Under the pieces are notes generated by a model, which searched no databases, was not told the origin of the DNA, and worked only from the letters and a program-made list of their open reading frames with translations. 64,000 nucleotides of DNA, taken from NCBI RefSeq assembly GCF_000143535.2, contig NC_037316.1, positions 1,054,001-1,118,000 of the forward strand. Reading direction: 5' to 3'. The translations under genes were made by a program, and so were the position numbers. This stretch comes from Botrytis cinerea B05.10 (taxonomy: Eukaryota > Ascomycota > Leotiomycetes > Helotiales > Sclerotiniaceae). Of this stretch, positions 13,201 through 25,347 are shown piece by piece (position 1 is the first letter of the stretch; each line of letters opens with the position of its first letter).

Positions 13201-14430
13201 ATTCCAAAATACACTGCCACGCAAAATACTCACAATATCACAGGCCACTCCCGCAGATAAGAGAAGCAAGATACTTCGCTCAGATGCCACGTTCATTCTC
13301 ATTGGAGGAACTGGTGGTCTGGGCCGAAGTATGGCTCGATGGATGGTCAGCAAAGGTGCCAAACATCTTGTTCTTGTGTCAAGAAATGGCTCAGTCAATG
13401 GGAAAGTTAGGGAGATGGTTGATGATCTCAAGACTGTTGGTGCCAATATCGTGATCCGACGTTGCGACGTGTCAAATAGCGAGGCAGTGAATAATTTGGT
13501 CACGAATGAGCTTACTGATATGCCTGAAGTCAGAGGTGTCATTCATGGAGCTATGGTCCTACGAGTAAGTACAGTTTCCTGATGATACTTGAATATAACT
13601 AACAGAAGCAGGATGTTCTGTTTGAGAAAATGACATACGAAGAATATACTTCGGTTATTGAATCTAAAGTCCAAGGTGCTTGGAACTTCCACAATGCTCT
13701 TAAATCGCAAGAATTGGATTTTTTCGTCGCTATCTCCTCCGCCGCCGGTGCAGTGGGAAACAGGGGTCAGGCCGCATATGCTGCGGCTAATACATTCCTA
13801 AATGCATTTGTGCAATACCGTCTCACTCAAGGCTTGCCTGCCTCATCTCTAGATCTTACCGCCGTGTCTGACGCTGGGTATCTCGCGGAAAACCTTGACG
13901 CAGCAGCCGAAGTAAGCAAGAACCTTGGAAGTGACACTATATGCGAAGCAGAAGTATTAGCACTTCTCGGAGCTGCCATAACTGGTCGTTTGACTAGTAC
14001 ATGTAACAACCACACAATAACGGGAATGCGTATCACCACTCCACCGCCTTTTTGGACTAATGATGCCAAATTTAAACATCTACGACTCGCTCACGAAGCC
14101 CTTTCATCATCTCTCTCCGATTCTCCATCCGCCAATATATCCTTCAATGCCGCACTTAAGAATGCCACCACGATTGAGGAAGCGCAGGAAGCCATTACAC
14201 GAGGATTATTACATATTCTGCCTTCCGTTTTGATGTTGGAAGCAGAAGATATGGATGTCACACGAAGTTTGTCAAATTATGCGTTGGATTCCTTGGTAGC
14301 GATTGAGGTGAGGAATTTTATTGCGAGGGAATTTGAGGCCAATTTACAGGTTTTGGAGTTGTTGAGTAGTGGAAGTATTGAGATGTTGGCGAGAGGCATT
14401 TGTGGAAAGAGTAAACTGTGCAGTTTTTAG
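7206..14430 (+). CDS. Highly reducing type I polyketide synthase (KS-AT-DH-ER-KR-ACP)
   Basis: Nine exons (7206-7845, 7898-8108, 8163-8368, 8425-8631, 8687-8799, 8851-9152, 9263-13193, 13244-13564, 13612-14430) give 2249 residues. KS spans about 69-495, with Cys in DTACSSS and His in VEAHGTGT and KSNIGH. AT spans about 595-970 (GHSSGE). DH spans about 980-1290, ER about 1545-1865, KR about 1870-2120 (nucleotide loop GGTGGLG; Ser-Tyr-Asn visible around GQAAYAAAN) and ACP about 2175-2249 (phosphopantetheine Ser in LDSLVAIE). The DH-ER interval shows no SAM-binding motif, so there is no C-methyltransferase, and nothing follows the ACP. The DH has HKIQS...P in place of HxxxGxxxxP and HPALLE in place of HPALLD; the ER nucleotide loop reads [11 protein letters not shown]. 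The enzyme should build a polyketide from malonyl-CoA, but its degree of reduction is uncertain. Confidence 0.96.
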
Positions 14431-15480
14431 ATGATAACATGAATTTTGGTTTATTAGAAGGGCGTGCGGATGGAACCTAGCTGGCTGGGTGTGGATTGTA
14501 ATCATAGAATTTAATATATTTTTAAAGTTTATTTCTAGCTCAGACTGTATTCAACCCAATCATCTGAATTTTTCAAGCCAATTACCTGATCAATGCCATC
14601 TCGTTCTCCACTTCCTTTTCCTTAGGCATATGATTGAACAAACCTTAACAGACAGTACGTACAGGTACAGTCCGAAGCAGGTACAGCAAGCACCATGAAT
14701 TGCGGGCATCTCCTCCCTTTCAGGGGCTTGATATTCCCTTTCAGAAGTGACCACCAACCAAAGTAGATTGAAGGTCCCATTCCCTTGTTTCCTCGCTTCT
14801 CGTTCTTCTTGATGCTTGAATACCGAGACCGATAGGCACCATATGTTTATATCTCTTTTTTTTTTTTGCATCAAGCAGAAATCTGTTTTTAGTGTCAGAA
14901 TGTTTCAAATCGGCCCCAGCAATGACCCGACCCCCGGATCCGAACACTAATTCCATCTAAATCCATCTAAATCCGAAGTAATCGTATCCCTTTGATTCTC
15001 TTCTGTTCTTCTTTTCTGATAGACACCTAATCAAGGAGTTCAGAGTAACAAGCAACACTATGATTTTGGAAGAATGATACTCGTGGACATAACAGGGAGT
15101 TAGAAGCTAACGTGATTACTAATCTTGGCGACCAAGCGCTTGGTCCTTTTTGCCTTGGCGCTAGCTTACTGCTTCTCCCCTCATTTCATCTCATTATATT
15201 GCCGTGTTTTGATATCAGCTGAAGATGGTATTTTATGTCAATCCATCGACCTGTTCATCTTCTGCTTTTGTTAGTATGGACTTTGGATGAGAATTCATAA
15301 CGTTTGTTGAATGCAGGAGATTTTGAACACTCTTTGATTCTACGGATCTGTTTATCGGCCAGCTTCCTTTCAAGCCACAATTTCTTGGTATCAGCAGCCA
15401 CAGAGATACCAAACAGCATCAGTCTGTATGTGAAGCAACAATACGATACTCAAATCTAAGGTATCTTTTGCGCAATTCAC
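14431..15480. other. Intergenic, PKS 3' region to LtrA-like promoter
   Basis: Only small ORFs overlapping on both strands are present, with no motif. A poly(T) run lies near 14859-14869. I see no RNA gene or repeat family. Confidence 0.6.
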
Positions 15481-17888
15481 ATGCCTACATCGAAGATGTC
15501 TATAACCCCAATCTCGCCTGGGACTTCCACCTCCCACAGTCATCACCATAGAGGTCACCGACTCCGCAATTTCATGCTTCCCAATGGCCGAAAAGTGCAC
15601 ATAGCGCCTTCTCCAGAAGAAGCTGATCTCCTTCGTCGACGTCTCAGCACTATAGAAAAAGATCAACCTTTTGATCTCGTAATCAACGGATCTCCTGAAC
15701 ATCTCGACGCGCTTCGAACCGCGCATACTCATCATGAGTCTAAGCGACAGGCACTAAAAGATAGACACGGTGACGCTTATGACGAATTCGAAAATGTGAA
15801 ACTAGAACTAGACATCTTGGGCTCTGAGCTCCATATGTTGACAGACCATTCCGTGGCGTTAGATGCGAACTTTTCGAAATATGGGTATAGTGCGGAATTA
15901 AGAACTTATGATGATGGATCAGAACATACCAGTCGGGCGAGCTCAATGTATCACGGGCCTGATGATCACGAAAAGAAAGATTGGGCAGCGGAAAAGAGGA
16001 AGGGAAGAATCATGAAACTATATAAAAAGGTAAAGTCTAACAATGAAATGGACATTGAACACTCACTCATTTTGTTTCCTTCCTCGTTGTATTCTATGGT
16101 ACTGACACCATTACAGCCTACTGTCAGGCAATATTTTCACCGTGGTTTGCTATGGAGAGCATCAGGAACTACTGAAGTAGCATCATTTGAACTCTTTGTT
16201 GACCTTTTATACGTTGGTATTCTCGCTATAAATGGAGACCATGCATCCGAAAACCCCACTGGATATGAGCTGCTAAGATTTGTTATAACATTTATCATGA
16301 GTTGGAAGATCTGGAGCGATCTAACGCTCGTTGTCTCTTGGTTCGAAACCGATGATATAGCTCAGAGAGTCTCAATGTTGTTTGTCATGGCCTGTTTACT
16401 TGGGTGAGTACAGACTTACATTCATCTGACACTGCTCTTTATATTCTGTCGACGTTGCGCACTTATATTCATGCTAATCTTGCACAGTCTCACTACAAAT
16501 ATATTGGAAGCCTTTGAAGATTCATACACAATGCTAGTGGCATTCTATCTAACCGCTCGTCTTTTCATGGGCTCATATTTTTTATTTCTTGCATGGTGTA
16601 TACCCATGGTTCGAGGCATGCTGATATTTCAAGCCATCATTATTATGATCCCCAGTATCATCTGGATAGGAAGTATCTACGTCGACTTACCTCAACGCTT
16701 CGCCATCATTGCTATTGCTATTTTCATAGACTTGACCGGTGCGGCAGGTATAATATTCCTCGTTCGGAGTTCAAAATTCATCTCAACTAGACTGGCCGAA
16801 TGGACTGATCGAGTGTTTGAATTCTACCCCGCTACAAATATCGAACACAAAACTGAAAGAACAAACGCGTTTGTGACATTGGTCTTCGGCTATTCAGTTG
16901 TCGCTATTATCTACCAAAACGCAGCGCCATTTGGGCTAAATGCATTCTTTGGAAAAGCTGTTCTGGGCCTTATTCAAGCATTTGTTTTCAATTGGATATA
17001 TTTTGATTTAGACGGTACGGATCTGTTTGCGCATGCTATTCGACGGGATGCTATGGCTTCTATCATCTGGAACTTTGCACATTTACCCTTCATTATGAGT
17101 TATGTTCTAGGTGGTGCTGCACTCTCTAGACTCGTTGTTGCGAGAGACTGCGGTGATGCTTCTCTTGAGAGTCTGACGGAAGCATACCAGGAGAAATCTG
17201 AATCTGAGATTTCTGACGGGTTACGATGGTTTTATTGTGTTGGTTTCGGTGTTGCACTCTTTTTTATGGGTATGAACTCCCTTTCACTCTCTCCACCAGT
17301 GGGTGTACGGACTGAGAGGACACTACAAAAATGGATTTCGAAGTATCTCTTGGCATATCGATTCGCATATCTTAAAAATTCTTTCAATGATTCATGAGAG
17401 ATTGGACAGTTAAAAGATAGATTCTGACATCAAAATATTTCGAGAGTCGAGAAGTGTCTCGTCAGTCTATGCACCCACTAACTAGTGCTCTACATTCCTT
17501 TATCCTCCCAACTGACCTTCCTCCTTTAGGTATGATATCAGCCTGCCATATCCATAAAAAAGACCACCACGGCATTCGACTGGCTAAACGTTACCGCCTG
17601 CTCAACCGTCTCATTGTCTGCATAATCCTCATATGTCTTCCTCTCTCATCCCTAAATTCTCTGGCACTGGTTTCCACTGTAACTGGATTGGTAGTCTGGG
17701 TACTCGTGTTGGAGCTTTGGGGCCATAGTTGTCCGGATGAAACATTCTTTGGGGGTGGAAAGAAGTGCGCATACACGGCAAAGTGTAAGATATCGAGGAA
17801 GGATTTAGAGGAGAAAAGAAGGATGGGAGAGGTGCTAAAACTCAAGGAGTTGGGGGGCGGAGAGGAAGGCGTTTATGAGGGAAGTTGA
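15481..17888 (+). CDS. LtrA-like (low temperature requirement A) multi-pass membrane protein
   Basis: Exons 15481-16029, 16117-16403, 16488-17269 and 17530-17888 give 658 residues. The first 190 or so are hydrophilic and His/Lys/Asp-rich. The rest has about ten hydrophobic segments, opening with the family block VASFELFVDLLYVGI and ending in a helix followed by a Cys-containing tail (CAYTAKC). The family resembles bacterial LtrA; its biochemical function is not established. The first intron (87 nt) has no stop and keeps the frame, so its retention would add 29 residues. The last intron is long (260 nt); reading through it gives a false stop at 17397 and hides the last exon. Joining FMG to MISACH across it restores a continuous membrane helix. 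Direct involvement in the PKS locus is not evident. Confidence 0.88.
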
Positions 17889-18548
17889 TGAGAAAAAGGG
17901 AGTTGAGTGGATATAATGACTATAGGAGGATGGACATAAGTTTAATAATTAGAAGTGGCCATTGATACAACCAATTGTATTCATACTTCGCATGAATATA
18001 CAAGGAGACATGTGAATGTTCACTATTACGAATACTCCAATCTATCGCCGGGACCCCCTATACCCATGCATGGGAGAAATTTTACGATTAAAATTTTCCG
18101 CATGCTTTGGGTCGCACATCTGATAACTATTGACATCTTGCAGATGCATTGCGATACGAGCTTCACCGAGTCTTCTCTTGGCATCCACAATCCTTGACTC
18201 GAAGTCGTATCACCATTTCTGATATGGCGACCTGCATATGTTCAACAGCAGGATAAAACTGGATTGGTCAATGGTCGATCAATTACGTTAGGTGGTTACA
18301 TAGATTGCAGGTTGTTGAGAGGACGGCGATTGACCAATCGGGAATGTTCAATTGAATTTGTGTTAGGAAATGTTTCCTGTTTTGTTTACTTTATAAGTTC
18401 GCTGTCCCCGATATATATTTTTCAAAGTCTGCAAAGTTGCAGTTGGGCGACAGACTCACAACTTGATCTCTTGATTTCGTTTATGAGATTTGTAATTTTA
18501 CTTGTGTCTTTAGTATATACTCCAGTATAAATCTATAAATCTATCGCA
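17889..18548. other. Intergenic, upstream of the Kelch gene
   Basis: This AT-rich stretch presumably holds the LtrA-like terminator and the Kelch gene promoter. A TATA-like stretch (atatatattt) lies near 18411-18420. No ORF here looks coding. Confidence 0.5.
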
Positions 18549-19829
18549 ATGATTTTCCCCTCCATCATTCTCGCGCTCTTCACCCTCAGCACCGCTCTCC
18601 CACAATCTCCTACAGACACCAACATCACCAATAACCCAGGATCCTGGCACCGTCTCCCACCCATTCCTCTCTACCCCCGTCAAGAACACACAACCGTGTA
18701 TCTAGACCCCTACATCTACATTCTCGGCGGTATCATCACCTCCTACTCCACCAGCGATCCCTATCCCACCACAACCCTCATGCAGCGCTTCTCCCTACAC
18801 ACCAATACCTGGACCCGAGCCGCCGATCTCCCCCTCCCCCTCAACCACGCCAACGCCGCCATCCTCAACGGCGCCATCTATCTCCTCGGCGGACTCACCC
18901 CCGATCCCAACGGTATCTGGATCGCCAACCCCTCCTGTTTCCGCTACGATCCCAGCAGCGATACCTGGACCCAGCTCTTCACCTCCATTCCCTCCAGCCT
19001 CCAAATCGGCGCTGCAGCCGTAGCCCGCCGAGGAAATACCATCTATCTCGCCGGCGGACTCACCTACCTCAACGTATCCGAAACCTACCAACCCAGCGTC
19101 TCCTATTTCACAGCATACACCTCCGGATTCGAGCGCTGGACTTCACTCCCTGCGCTTCCGCAAGCGAGAGATCACGCCGGAACCGGATTTCTCGGGGACA
19201 ATGGCCCGTTTTATGTTATTGGCGGGAGGGCATTTGGTCGTGACAATGTGGTGGATACGAACTATATGTATGATTTCCAGAAGGGGAAGTGGAGCGAGAA
19301 GAAAAAAATGCCGACGTCGAGGGGAGGGGTTGCGAGCGCGGTGGTGGGAGAGAAGATTTTTGTCATGGGCGGGGAGGGAAATCCAGAGAGCAAGAGTGGA
19401 GTTTTTGAGGAGAATGAGGCGTATGATACGGGGAGGGATCAGTGGAGGAGTTATGCGCCGATGGATGTTCCGAGGGTATGTATGAGTGTGATTTTCTTGT
19501 GCTGGTTAATTTGATCTTGGGGAAATCTGGATTTTATGTGTTTGCTTTGATTTTTTATGGCTTCTTTGTTTCTACCCTAATCGCGTATTTTTTTCCCCTC
19601 CCACTCTCCCCCCTTTCACTCTCCTTTTTTTCCCGAGTACCACTCAAATCCCCCCCTCTCCTAAAATCTTCAATCCCAAATCCTACACTAAACATACTAA
19701 CCTCCACTTTCCGCCCTCTAGCACGGAACATCCGGCGTCGCCGTCGGGAACAAAATCTACGTTCCCGGTGGAGGATTGACAGAAGGAGGGGACCCCACGG
19801 ATTACTTTAGTTATTTCGAGGTTCCTTGA
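18549..19829 (+). CDS. Secreted Kelch-repeat protein
   Basis: Two exons, 18549-19475 and 19722-19829, separated by a 246-nt intron with a good branch site (actaac), encode 344 residues. The N-terminus is a clear signal peptide (MIFPSIILALFTLSTA, cleavage likely before LPQ). Six Kelch-type strands with the Gly-Gly doublet follow (YILGGI, YLLGGL, YLAGGL, YVIGGR, FVMGGE, YVPGGG), each with downstream aromatic and Trp positions, which predicts a beta-propeller. There is no transmembrane segment, so it is probably secreted or wall-associated. The function is unknown; Kelch propellers range from binding scaffolds to oxidases, and I see no galactose-oxidase copper-ligand pattern. Base use changes within the gene: strongly C-rich up to about 19180, then G-rich. 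It is convergent with a small secreted cysteine-rich gene. Confidence 0.9.
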
Positions 19830-20235
19830 TTGAGTTGATGGTATTGCTTGATATGGAGAACATTATCACTGCAAGTATGGAATACGATAGGTAGGCGAGA
19901 AGAGAGGTGGGAATCAGGATCTAGCGTCAAGTTAGCTAAAATTTGGTCAAGTGTTGCATATATTTCATGTGATACGATGTGATGTGATGTGATGTACTGT
20001 ATACAGCGAGATTTGCGCGGCTGGAACTTGGATACAAATGAATAGGTGTGGTTTGAACGGTAAATACATATATATATACATACATACATACAATGATTCA
20101 TACGGCTATTCTGATTCATCTTCTCGAAACGAAAATTAAATCCAAATTACAAAATAATACATGACAAGCGTCTTTGTATGTCTCTCTCCCCTTTCCCTAT
20201 CTCCCCTTCTTCCAAGTATTCCCATCCCCCTCTCC
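19830..20235. other. Short convergent intergenic spacer with simple repeats
   Basis: This is the 3' region of two convergent secreted-protein genes. It contains a GATGT microrepeat near 19975-19996 and a TA/CATA repeat near 20070-20092. I see no gene here. Confidence 0.6.
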
Positions 20236-20707
20236 TCACTTCGTATTAACCCCGACCTCACACGCACTCAACGCCAACGCACAACTCGTAATCTGGCCCG
20301 CTCCAACCGCCGCCTGCATACACGTCGCAAACGTTCCAACACACGCCACACTCCCCACCGCACCATTCGTGCACACGGTCGCGACTCTCTTCTCCTGGTT
20401 CTCTGAATCTCTCTTCGCCGTTGTGCTTGTGCTTGTGCAGGTAGATAGGTTGAGTGCGCTGTGATTTGTTAGTTTTGGATTTCTGATGGTTGCAGAGGGA
20501 GTACACATACCAGGATTGGATCGCGTCATTGTCGCCAGATGCACTGGTCATGCAGCTGTTGTAGGTATCGATACATGTGGTGTCGAGCGTGGCGGCGGAA
20601 CAAGCCGATGTTTTTGTGTTTGTGTCGATGGGAGAAGGAAGTGCACTGGTGAGAGCAGAAAAGATGGCGATAGCGGTTGTGGCTTGAAGAGAGATCTTGG
20701 GATACAT
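20236..20707 (-). CDS. Small secreted cysteine-rich protein with duplicated five-Cys module
   Basis: Two exons, 20511-20707 and 20236-20458, split by a 52-nt intron, encode 139 residues. A signal peptide covers about residues 1-22 (MYPKISLQATTAIAIFSALTSA). The mature part has ten cysteines in two modules: spacing 8-6-13-6 in the first and 9-6-12-6 in the second. Both modules share a C-M start after the third Cys and an SCALxLSxC ending. Between them lies a Thr/Ser linker and two Lys-Arg pairs (AKR, EKR), which look like Kex2 sites. The intron falls inside the codon of the fourth Cys of module 1, and splicing is needed to create that Cys. The family is not recognised. It could be an effector-like or wall-associated protein; this is inferred from size, secretion and Cys content. 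Confidence 0.85.
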
Positions 20708-23658
20708 TTTGGGGTAAGTTGAGGGGTACGGATATTATAATATCGATAGAGTTGTGAGCAAAGCAATCAAAAATGTAGTGTAATGTAATGAGGACTTTGT
20801 TTTGGAGATGTTATATCTGGTTTCTTGTGTTTGTGGAATATCTAAGAGAAGAGAAGAGAAGAGAAAATTCTTTGCTGATGATCTGATATGAGGTATGAGA
20901 ATGAAATGAATCTCCTGTCACTTGGGAAGTCCTCATGATATATATAGGAGCGTGTATACATACGAGTACATATATTCAACAACCTTCCCCTCCCCATCCA
21001 TATCCATGAAGCATAATTCTTCTTCCCCTCTCTCCCAGCTCCACATTGAAGTCATGCCAATGCACAACATACATACTTCCTTACATACTCGCAACAAAAA
21101 AAGCGCAGCATATGACATCACACCATACTATGCGATTCAGATGATCACCTATAGCAAAAACGAAAAAAAATACACATCCTTCTAACCTCGCAAACCCCTT
21201 TCATCTAATCATCCAAGCACTACTGGATGACGAAAGATACTATCTCCCTTTCCAGGCAAATGTCCACTTAGATATCCATCCAAGACCATCACAGCCCGAA
21301 TCATCAGACGATCCTGCTATTCCCCCTCCCCGCATTACACTTCAAGACCCATCTAGAAAGAATCGCAAGAATCGCAAAGGGAGAAAAAAAAAAACGACGT
21401 CACACCCTCCCAAGCTCACAAAGCTCACAAATCTTATAAAATCCCAAACCTCAAACCTCGCATCGCAACCCCATCCATCCATCACGTTTCACCATCCCAA
21501 CGGTCACACCACGCCATTCCTCAAAAGAAAAGAATAACCAAAAAAGAAAAAGAAAAAGAACAAGAGGATACCCTTCCTCATTGCGTAGTTATACATACAT
21601 AATACATTATTCATTTCATTTCATTATACATCCATCCATACATCGCATATTCCCCCGCCGAGAAGTATCCAAGTCTGAAAAGTCATCATTCATCAACATC
21701 AACATCAACATTTTGCATCCATCATAAATAAGCGAAGCCGGTGCGAAAGCGAGTGAGTCTATGCGTCTATGCGCCCATCCACCTACTATACTGTACCTAG
21801 GTACCTCCCATAGCATACTTCTCAATAAATACACACACACACATCTCAACTCCCAACTCAACTCGCAACTTCAGACGAATACGAAACCAAAGATCTGAAT
21901 CATGCCATCCACATCCCCATTCATTTCTCCCCCATTCAAATCTCGATACTAATCCAGAACTCACGATCTACAAAGAGAGAACCATAACTTCACATTCCAC
22001 ATTCCAGCTTTCTCTCACAACATGAGATGAAATGACATCAGATTACATCACATCGCATCACATCATATCACTCCCCTCTTCTACCAGTTTAAGTTTTCCC
22101 TCTTTCCCTCTTTCCCTCTTATATCAATATCTTATAATATCCTCACCCATCCACCCACGTACCAACCACCGTTTCTCTCTCGTTCATTTATCCATCCATC
22201 CATTCATTTATTCACTCTCCTCATCCCTCTCATTCCACTCACCCTCTCTTCTCCCCCCCCCCCCCCCTCCACCTTCTATTACCATCTCAATTCAATTACT
22301 TTACCCCACCTACCTTTCCCTTTACCAGACATAACCACTCCCTCTATTCATGCAATCGATTCAATATCGTAACCACGCATCTCAATCTTTCTCGTTTCCC
22401 CTCCTCCTAACACTCGCATGATGCTCACTCGAGTTATGCTGTGGGATCTATATAGAAGTTTCCGGTGAGGCTTCCGACATTTCAGATGGGAGAAGCCTCT
22501 GAAATAGTCAGCTCCTCAATTAAATCATCAACTCCCCGCCCCCTTGGGTGGAAAAGAACAATACGTAATAGAACATTCACACTATGGGAGGACCTAACTT
22601 CACACGTCGTACTTCGCAAATCAGATATTCAATAGCAACAGTCAAACGACAGTGACTGAATTCGTTCGGACAAATGTCATCCATTCTATTCCTGTCTTGA
22701 CTGGCGGCATTCATTATCTTAACAGTTCATCCCCAACCAACCATTTATCTTCCCATCCATCCATACATCCCCAGCCCTAGCCCCTTTTCGTACGTCCCAA
22801 AATCCAAGTAATGTAGTAGGCCCAAAAGTCCAAAAATCGCAGCGCCCAAATAATTTGTGCTATCTCATCCTGTCATGCAAAATTTCTGCCTATCCAACTT
22901 TCCAGTTTCCCATTCCCAATTAATTCGATCAAAGATGATCGGACATTGAAATTCGAAATGGTTTCCAAAAAAAGGCGAGATAGTAATAGAAACCCCAAGA
23001 TGAGAGCGGGTATAATCAAGTAACGCCTTCTTCCACTCTTTCGTAGAATCAGTATCTCCCATATTCCATACCATCACCCACCCATAAAATCCGAGTATGA
23101 TTTTTTCACCCGGATATTGCAGTCTCCTATCCACTCCATACCAGAAATGCAAAAGACCCCCTGTTAACTCCTCAACGCACGAGAAATGTACGCTCCACTT
23201 TTTGTATAAGAGAGAAAAGTGCCATATTGGCCACTTTATTTGTTCAATGTAATAAGATATGGAAACGCGCCAAATAATTGACGAGTCCAAGAAGAAGAGG
23301 AAATATAGATACTATGAAGTAAAACGTAAAACGCCAACCGGTTTTCTAATAGAACACGTGCCTCGTGGATAGATAGATGAGAAGCAGGGAAGAACAGGTA
23401 TGCTCGAGAAAAGCTATTAAGTAACAGAGAGCGAAGTTCGGTCTCAATCGAGTTTTTGTAACACTTTTGGGTATAATATCGCTAAAAAAGAGATCTTTGT
23501 GGCCGTAGAAAGGTGAATATTTCAGACGCTAGACTCTCGTGGAAGAAATAGTTGCAGGTAAATTGTGATGAAGGTCAAACGCCATTCGATTGAAAAAGTT
23601 TGTCGCAAATGTTATCGAGGACGCAAATCGTAGATCGTCCAAATAAATCAAACTCGAT
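20708..23658. other. Long low-complexity intergenic region
   Basis: Nearly 3 kb of pyrimidine-rich, CATC/CCAT-rich DNA, with a run of 15 C near 22253-22267. ORFs such as 22032-22334 (plus) are Ser/Pro/His low-complexity and not convincing. An open frame at 22865-23290 (minus) is Trp-rich but lacks an ATG near its start. It may contain UTRs of the flanking genes or a noncoding transcript. Confidence 0.5.
22253..22267. repeat. Poly(C) run
   Basis: Fifteen consecutive C residues in a CT-rich context, also a likely sequencing trouble spot. Confidence 0.9.
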
Positions 23659-25347
23659 CTAGAATCGAGGATCACGATAACCATTACGATTTAAATCCGA
23701 TTGATATTGAACTCCGGTCATGGAGTCGGGTTGTGATATTCCACGAAGTGGTGGTAATTGTTCCTCGCGCTGGTATGAGCCTCTTGGAGCATAATTCTCT
23801 TGTTGGTATGCATTCATATTGACGTGTTGGCCGCCGTTCTGTGGTATTGGAGTGAAGCCGTTCATCACAGATTGGTGATTGTTTGAACCGCCTTGATTTA
23901 CTTCGCTGCGAAGCTGTGAGTTCTCCAAGCGGATGACATTGTTCTCGCGGCGAAGACTCTCATTCTCTAGTTGTGAGTTGTGGAGCCTCGATTTTAAATC
24001 TTGAATTTCCTTCGTCTGTGAATGGTGTTCGGCGATAGCTATAGTAATATTCTTAGTACGTAGTCATTGCATGGTATTCGAATTAAATACCTTTTGTCAA
24101 TATCTCCCACTTGCTAGCTTTATTACCGCGCTCTTGAGGCATCAAATCCCTCAAGGTTTCAAACAGTTCCTTCATTTCAGTTCGACGCTTTCTTTCCGCG
24201 AGTTTATGGCTCACACGAAGTTCGGGTGTGCGGCTGTAGGGTTGCCCATTGTTTGGAGAATCGGCATCTTCAGCTTGTAAATCGGATACTTGGCGATTTT
24301 GTAGAGAATGGTGATGATGTGATACATTTTGAAACTCGGATGATGCTCGCGATGATCTGAAATCGGCCGACACTCCATCTTCTAGCCTTCTCTGCCCAGC
24401 TGGCAGACGAGACTCAGTGGTATATTGGCTGCTTGCGACCGAGTCTGCCATACTACTACGTCTCGAGTCAAGATTCAAGAACGAGGTACCAACTCTGCTT
24501 ATGCTCTGGCTGTCCTCGGCATGGCGATCGTGCGAGTTTGATACTCTGATTGGCTCTTCAGGAAACGCCCAAGCTTCTCCCCTAGTTGGCTCAGCAGCTC
24601 GAGCGATACTGGACATGGCAGGTCCGGTAATCTTGGGGGCAGTCTTTGGGACTGTACTTCGGGGGGATGTTGGCTCTGGGAGACGTTGAGGTTGATAGCT
24701 GTTCGAGAATCGAGGGTTTGACAAGCGATCGGCGGCATTCCCAGGGTTGCGCTGCTGCTGTAAAGTGCTTTGGATAGAAGTGGTTGATTGGTTATTGCTG
24801 GCGTATGGGGAGTTGAGTCGCAACTCTTGAAACCCCAACCTTGAATCAACACTCTCCCGACGGGAATCTCCATTCATTGAAAAAGCTCCCAGGCCCGATC
24901 CATATGATTGTCTGTTTCCCTGGCCCATGGACAGTAATGAATTCGCCATAGAGTGTTCGTAAGACGGAGAGACCATGGATGCGACGCTCATGCCGTTGGA
25001 AGTTGGAGAGGTAAGCTGTTGATTGGCAATGTGATTTGCTGCAGGCGAGGGACTTATATCAGCACTGGAAGAATTGTAACCAGTTGGCGAGGGTGCCATG
25101 ATGACTTCGCCGTTCGATAGTTGTTGCGAGTTATCTACATTGGGAGATCTTCGTTAGCATGTTATTCGAAGCGCATGTGGAAGAGAAGGTCCCAAGACTC
25201 ACGCTTCGATGACGAATCTAGATTTGAGTAATAAGCAGAGTCTCTCATACGCTCGTCAGGGCCGACTTCATTTAAAACTTCAGCCAGCCCAGTAGGCATT
25301 CTAGTTGATGGCGGACGTGAATCCATCCTAATCGATTTGATCGACAC
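23659..25347 (-). CDS. bHLH leucine-zipper transcription factor
   Basis: Exons 25203-25347, 24091-25134 and 23659-24038 give 522 residues (515 if the second ATG at 25326 is used). The first 340 or so residues are Ser/Asn/Pro/Gln-rich and probably disordered regulatory sequence. The bHLH lies at about 350-405. Its basic region HKLAERKRR carries the His-Glu-Arg pattern of class B factors that read CACGTG E-boxes. The helices read MKELFETLRDLM and ASKWEILTKAIAEH, followed by a coiled coil or zipper (LKSRLHNSQLENESLRREN). An Asn/Gln-rich tail ends the protein. It resembles the fungal factors annotated as GlcD gamma; that name is from memory and unconfirmed. The gene stands alone between very long intergenic regions, which suggests long UTRs or complex regulation. 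Confidence 0.92.

Noticed and set aside
18795..19091. 98-codon minus-strand Gly/Glu/Val-rich ORF
   Set aside because: It is the antisense shadow of the C-rich Kelch exon.
22032..22334. Plus-strand Ser/Pro/His ORF
   Set aside because: It is derived from CATC/CCT simple repeats and a C run.
22865..23290. Trp-rich 141-codon minus-strand frame
   Set aside because: It opens with TTG and has no ATG for most of its length. No partner exon or family was found, so it is not listed as a gene.
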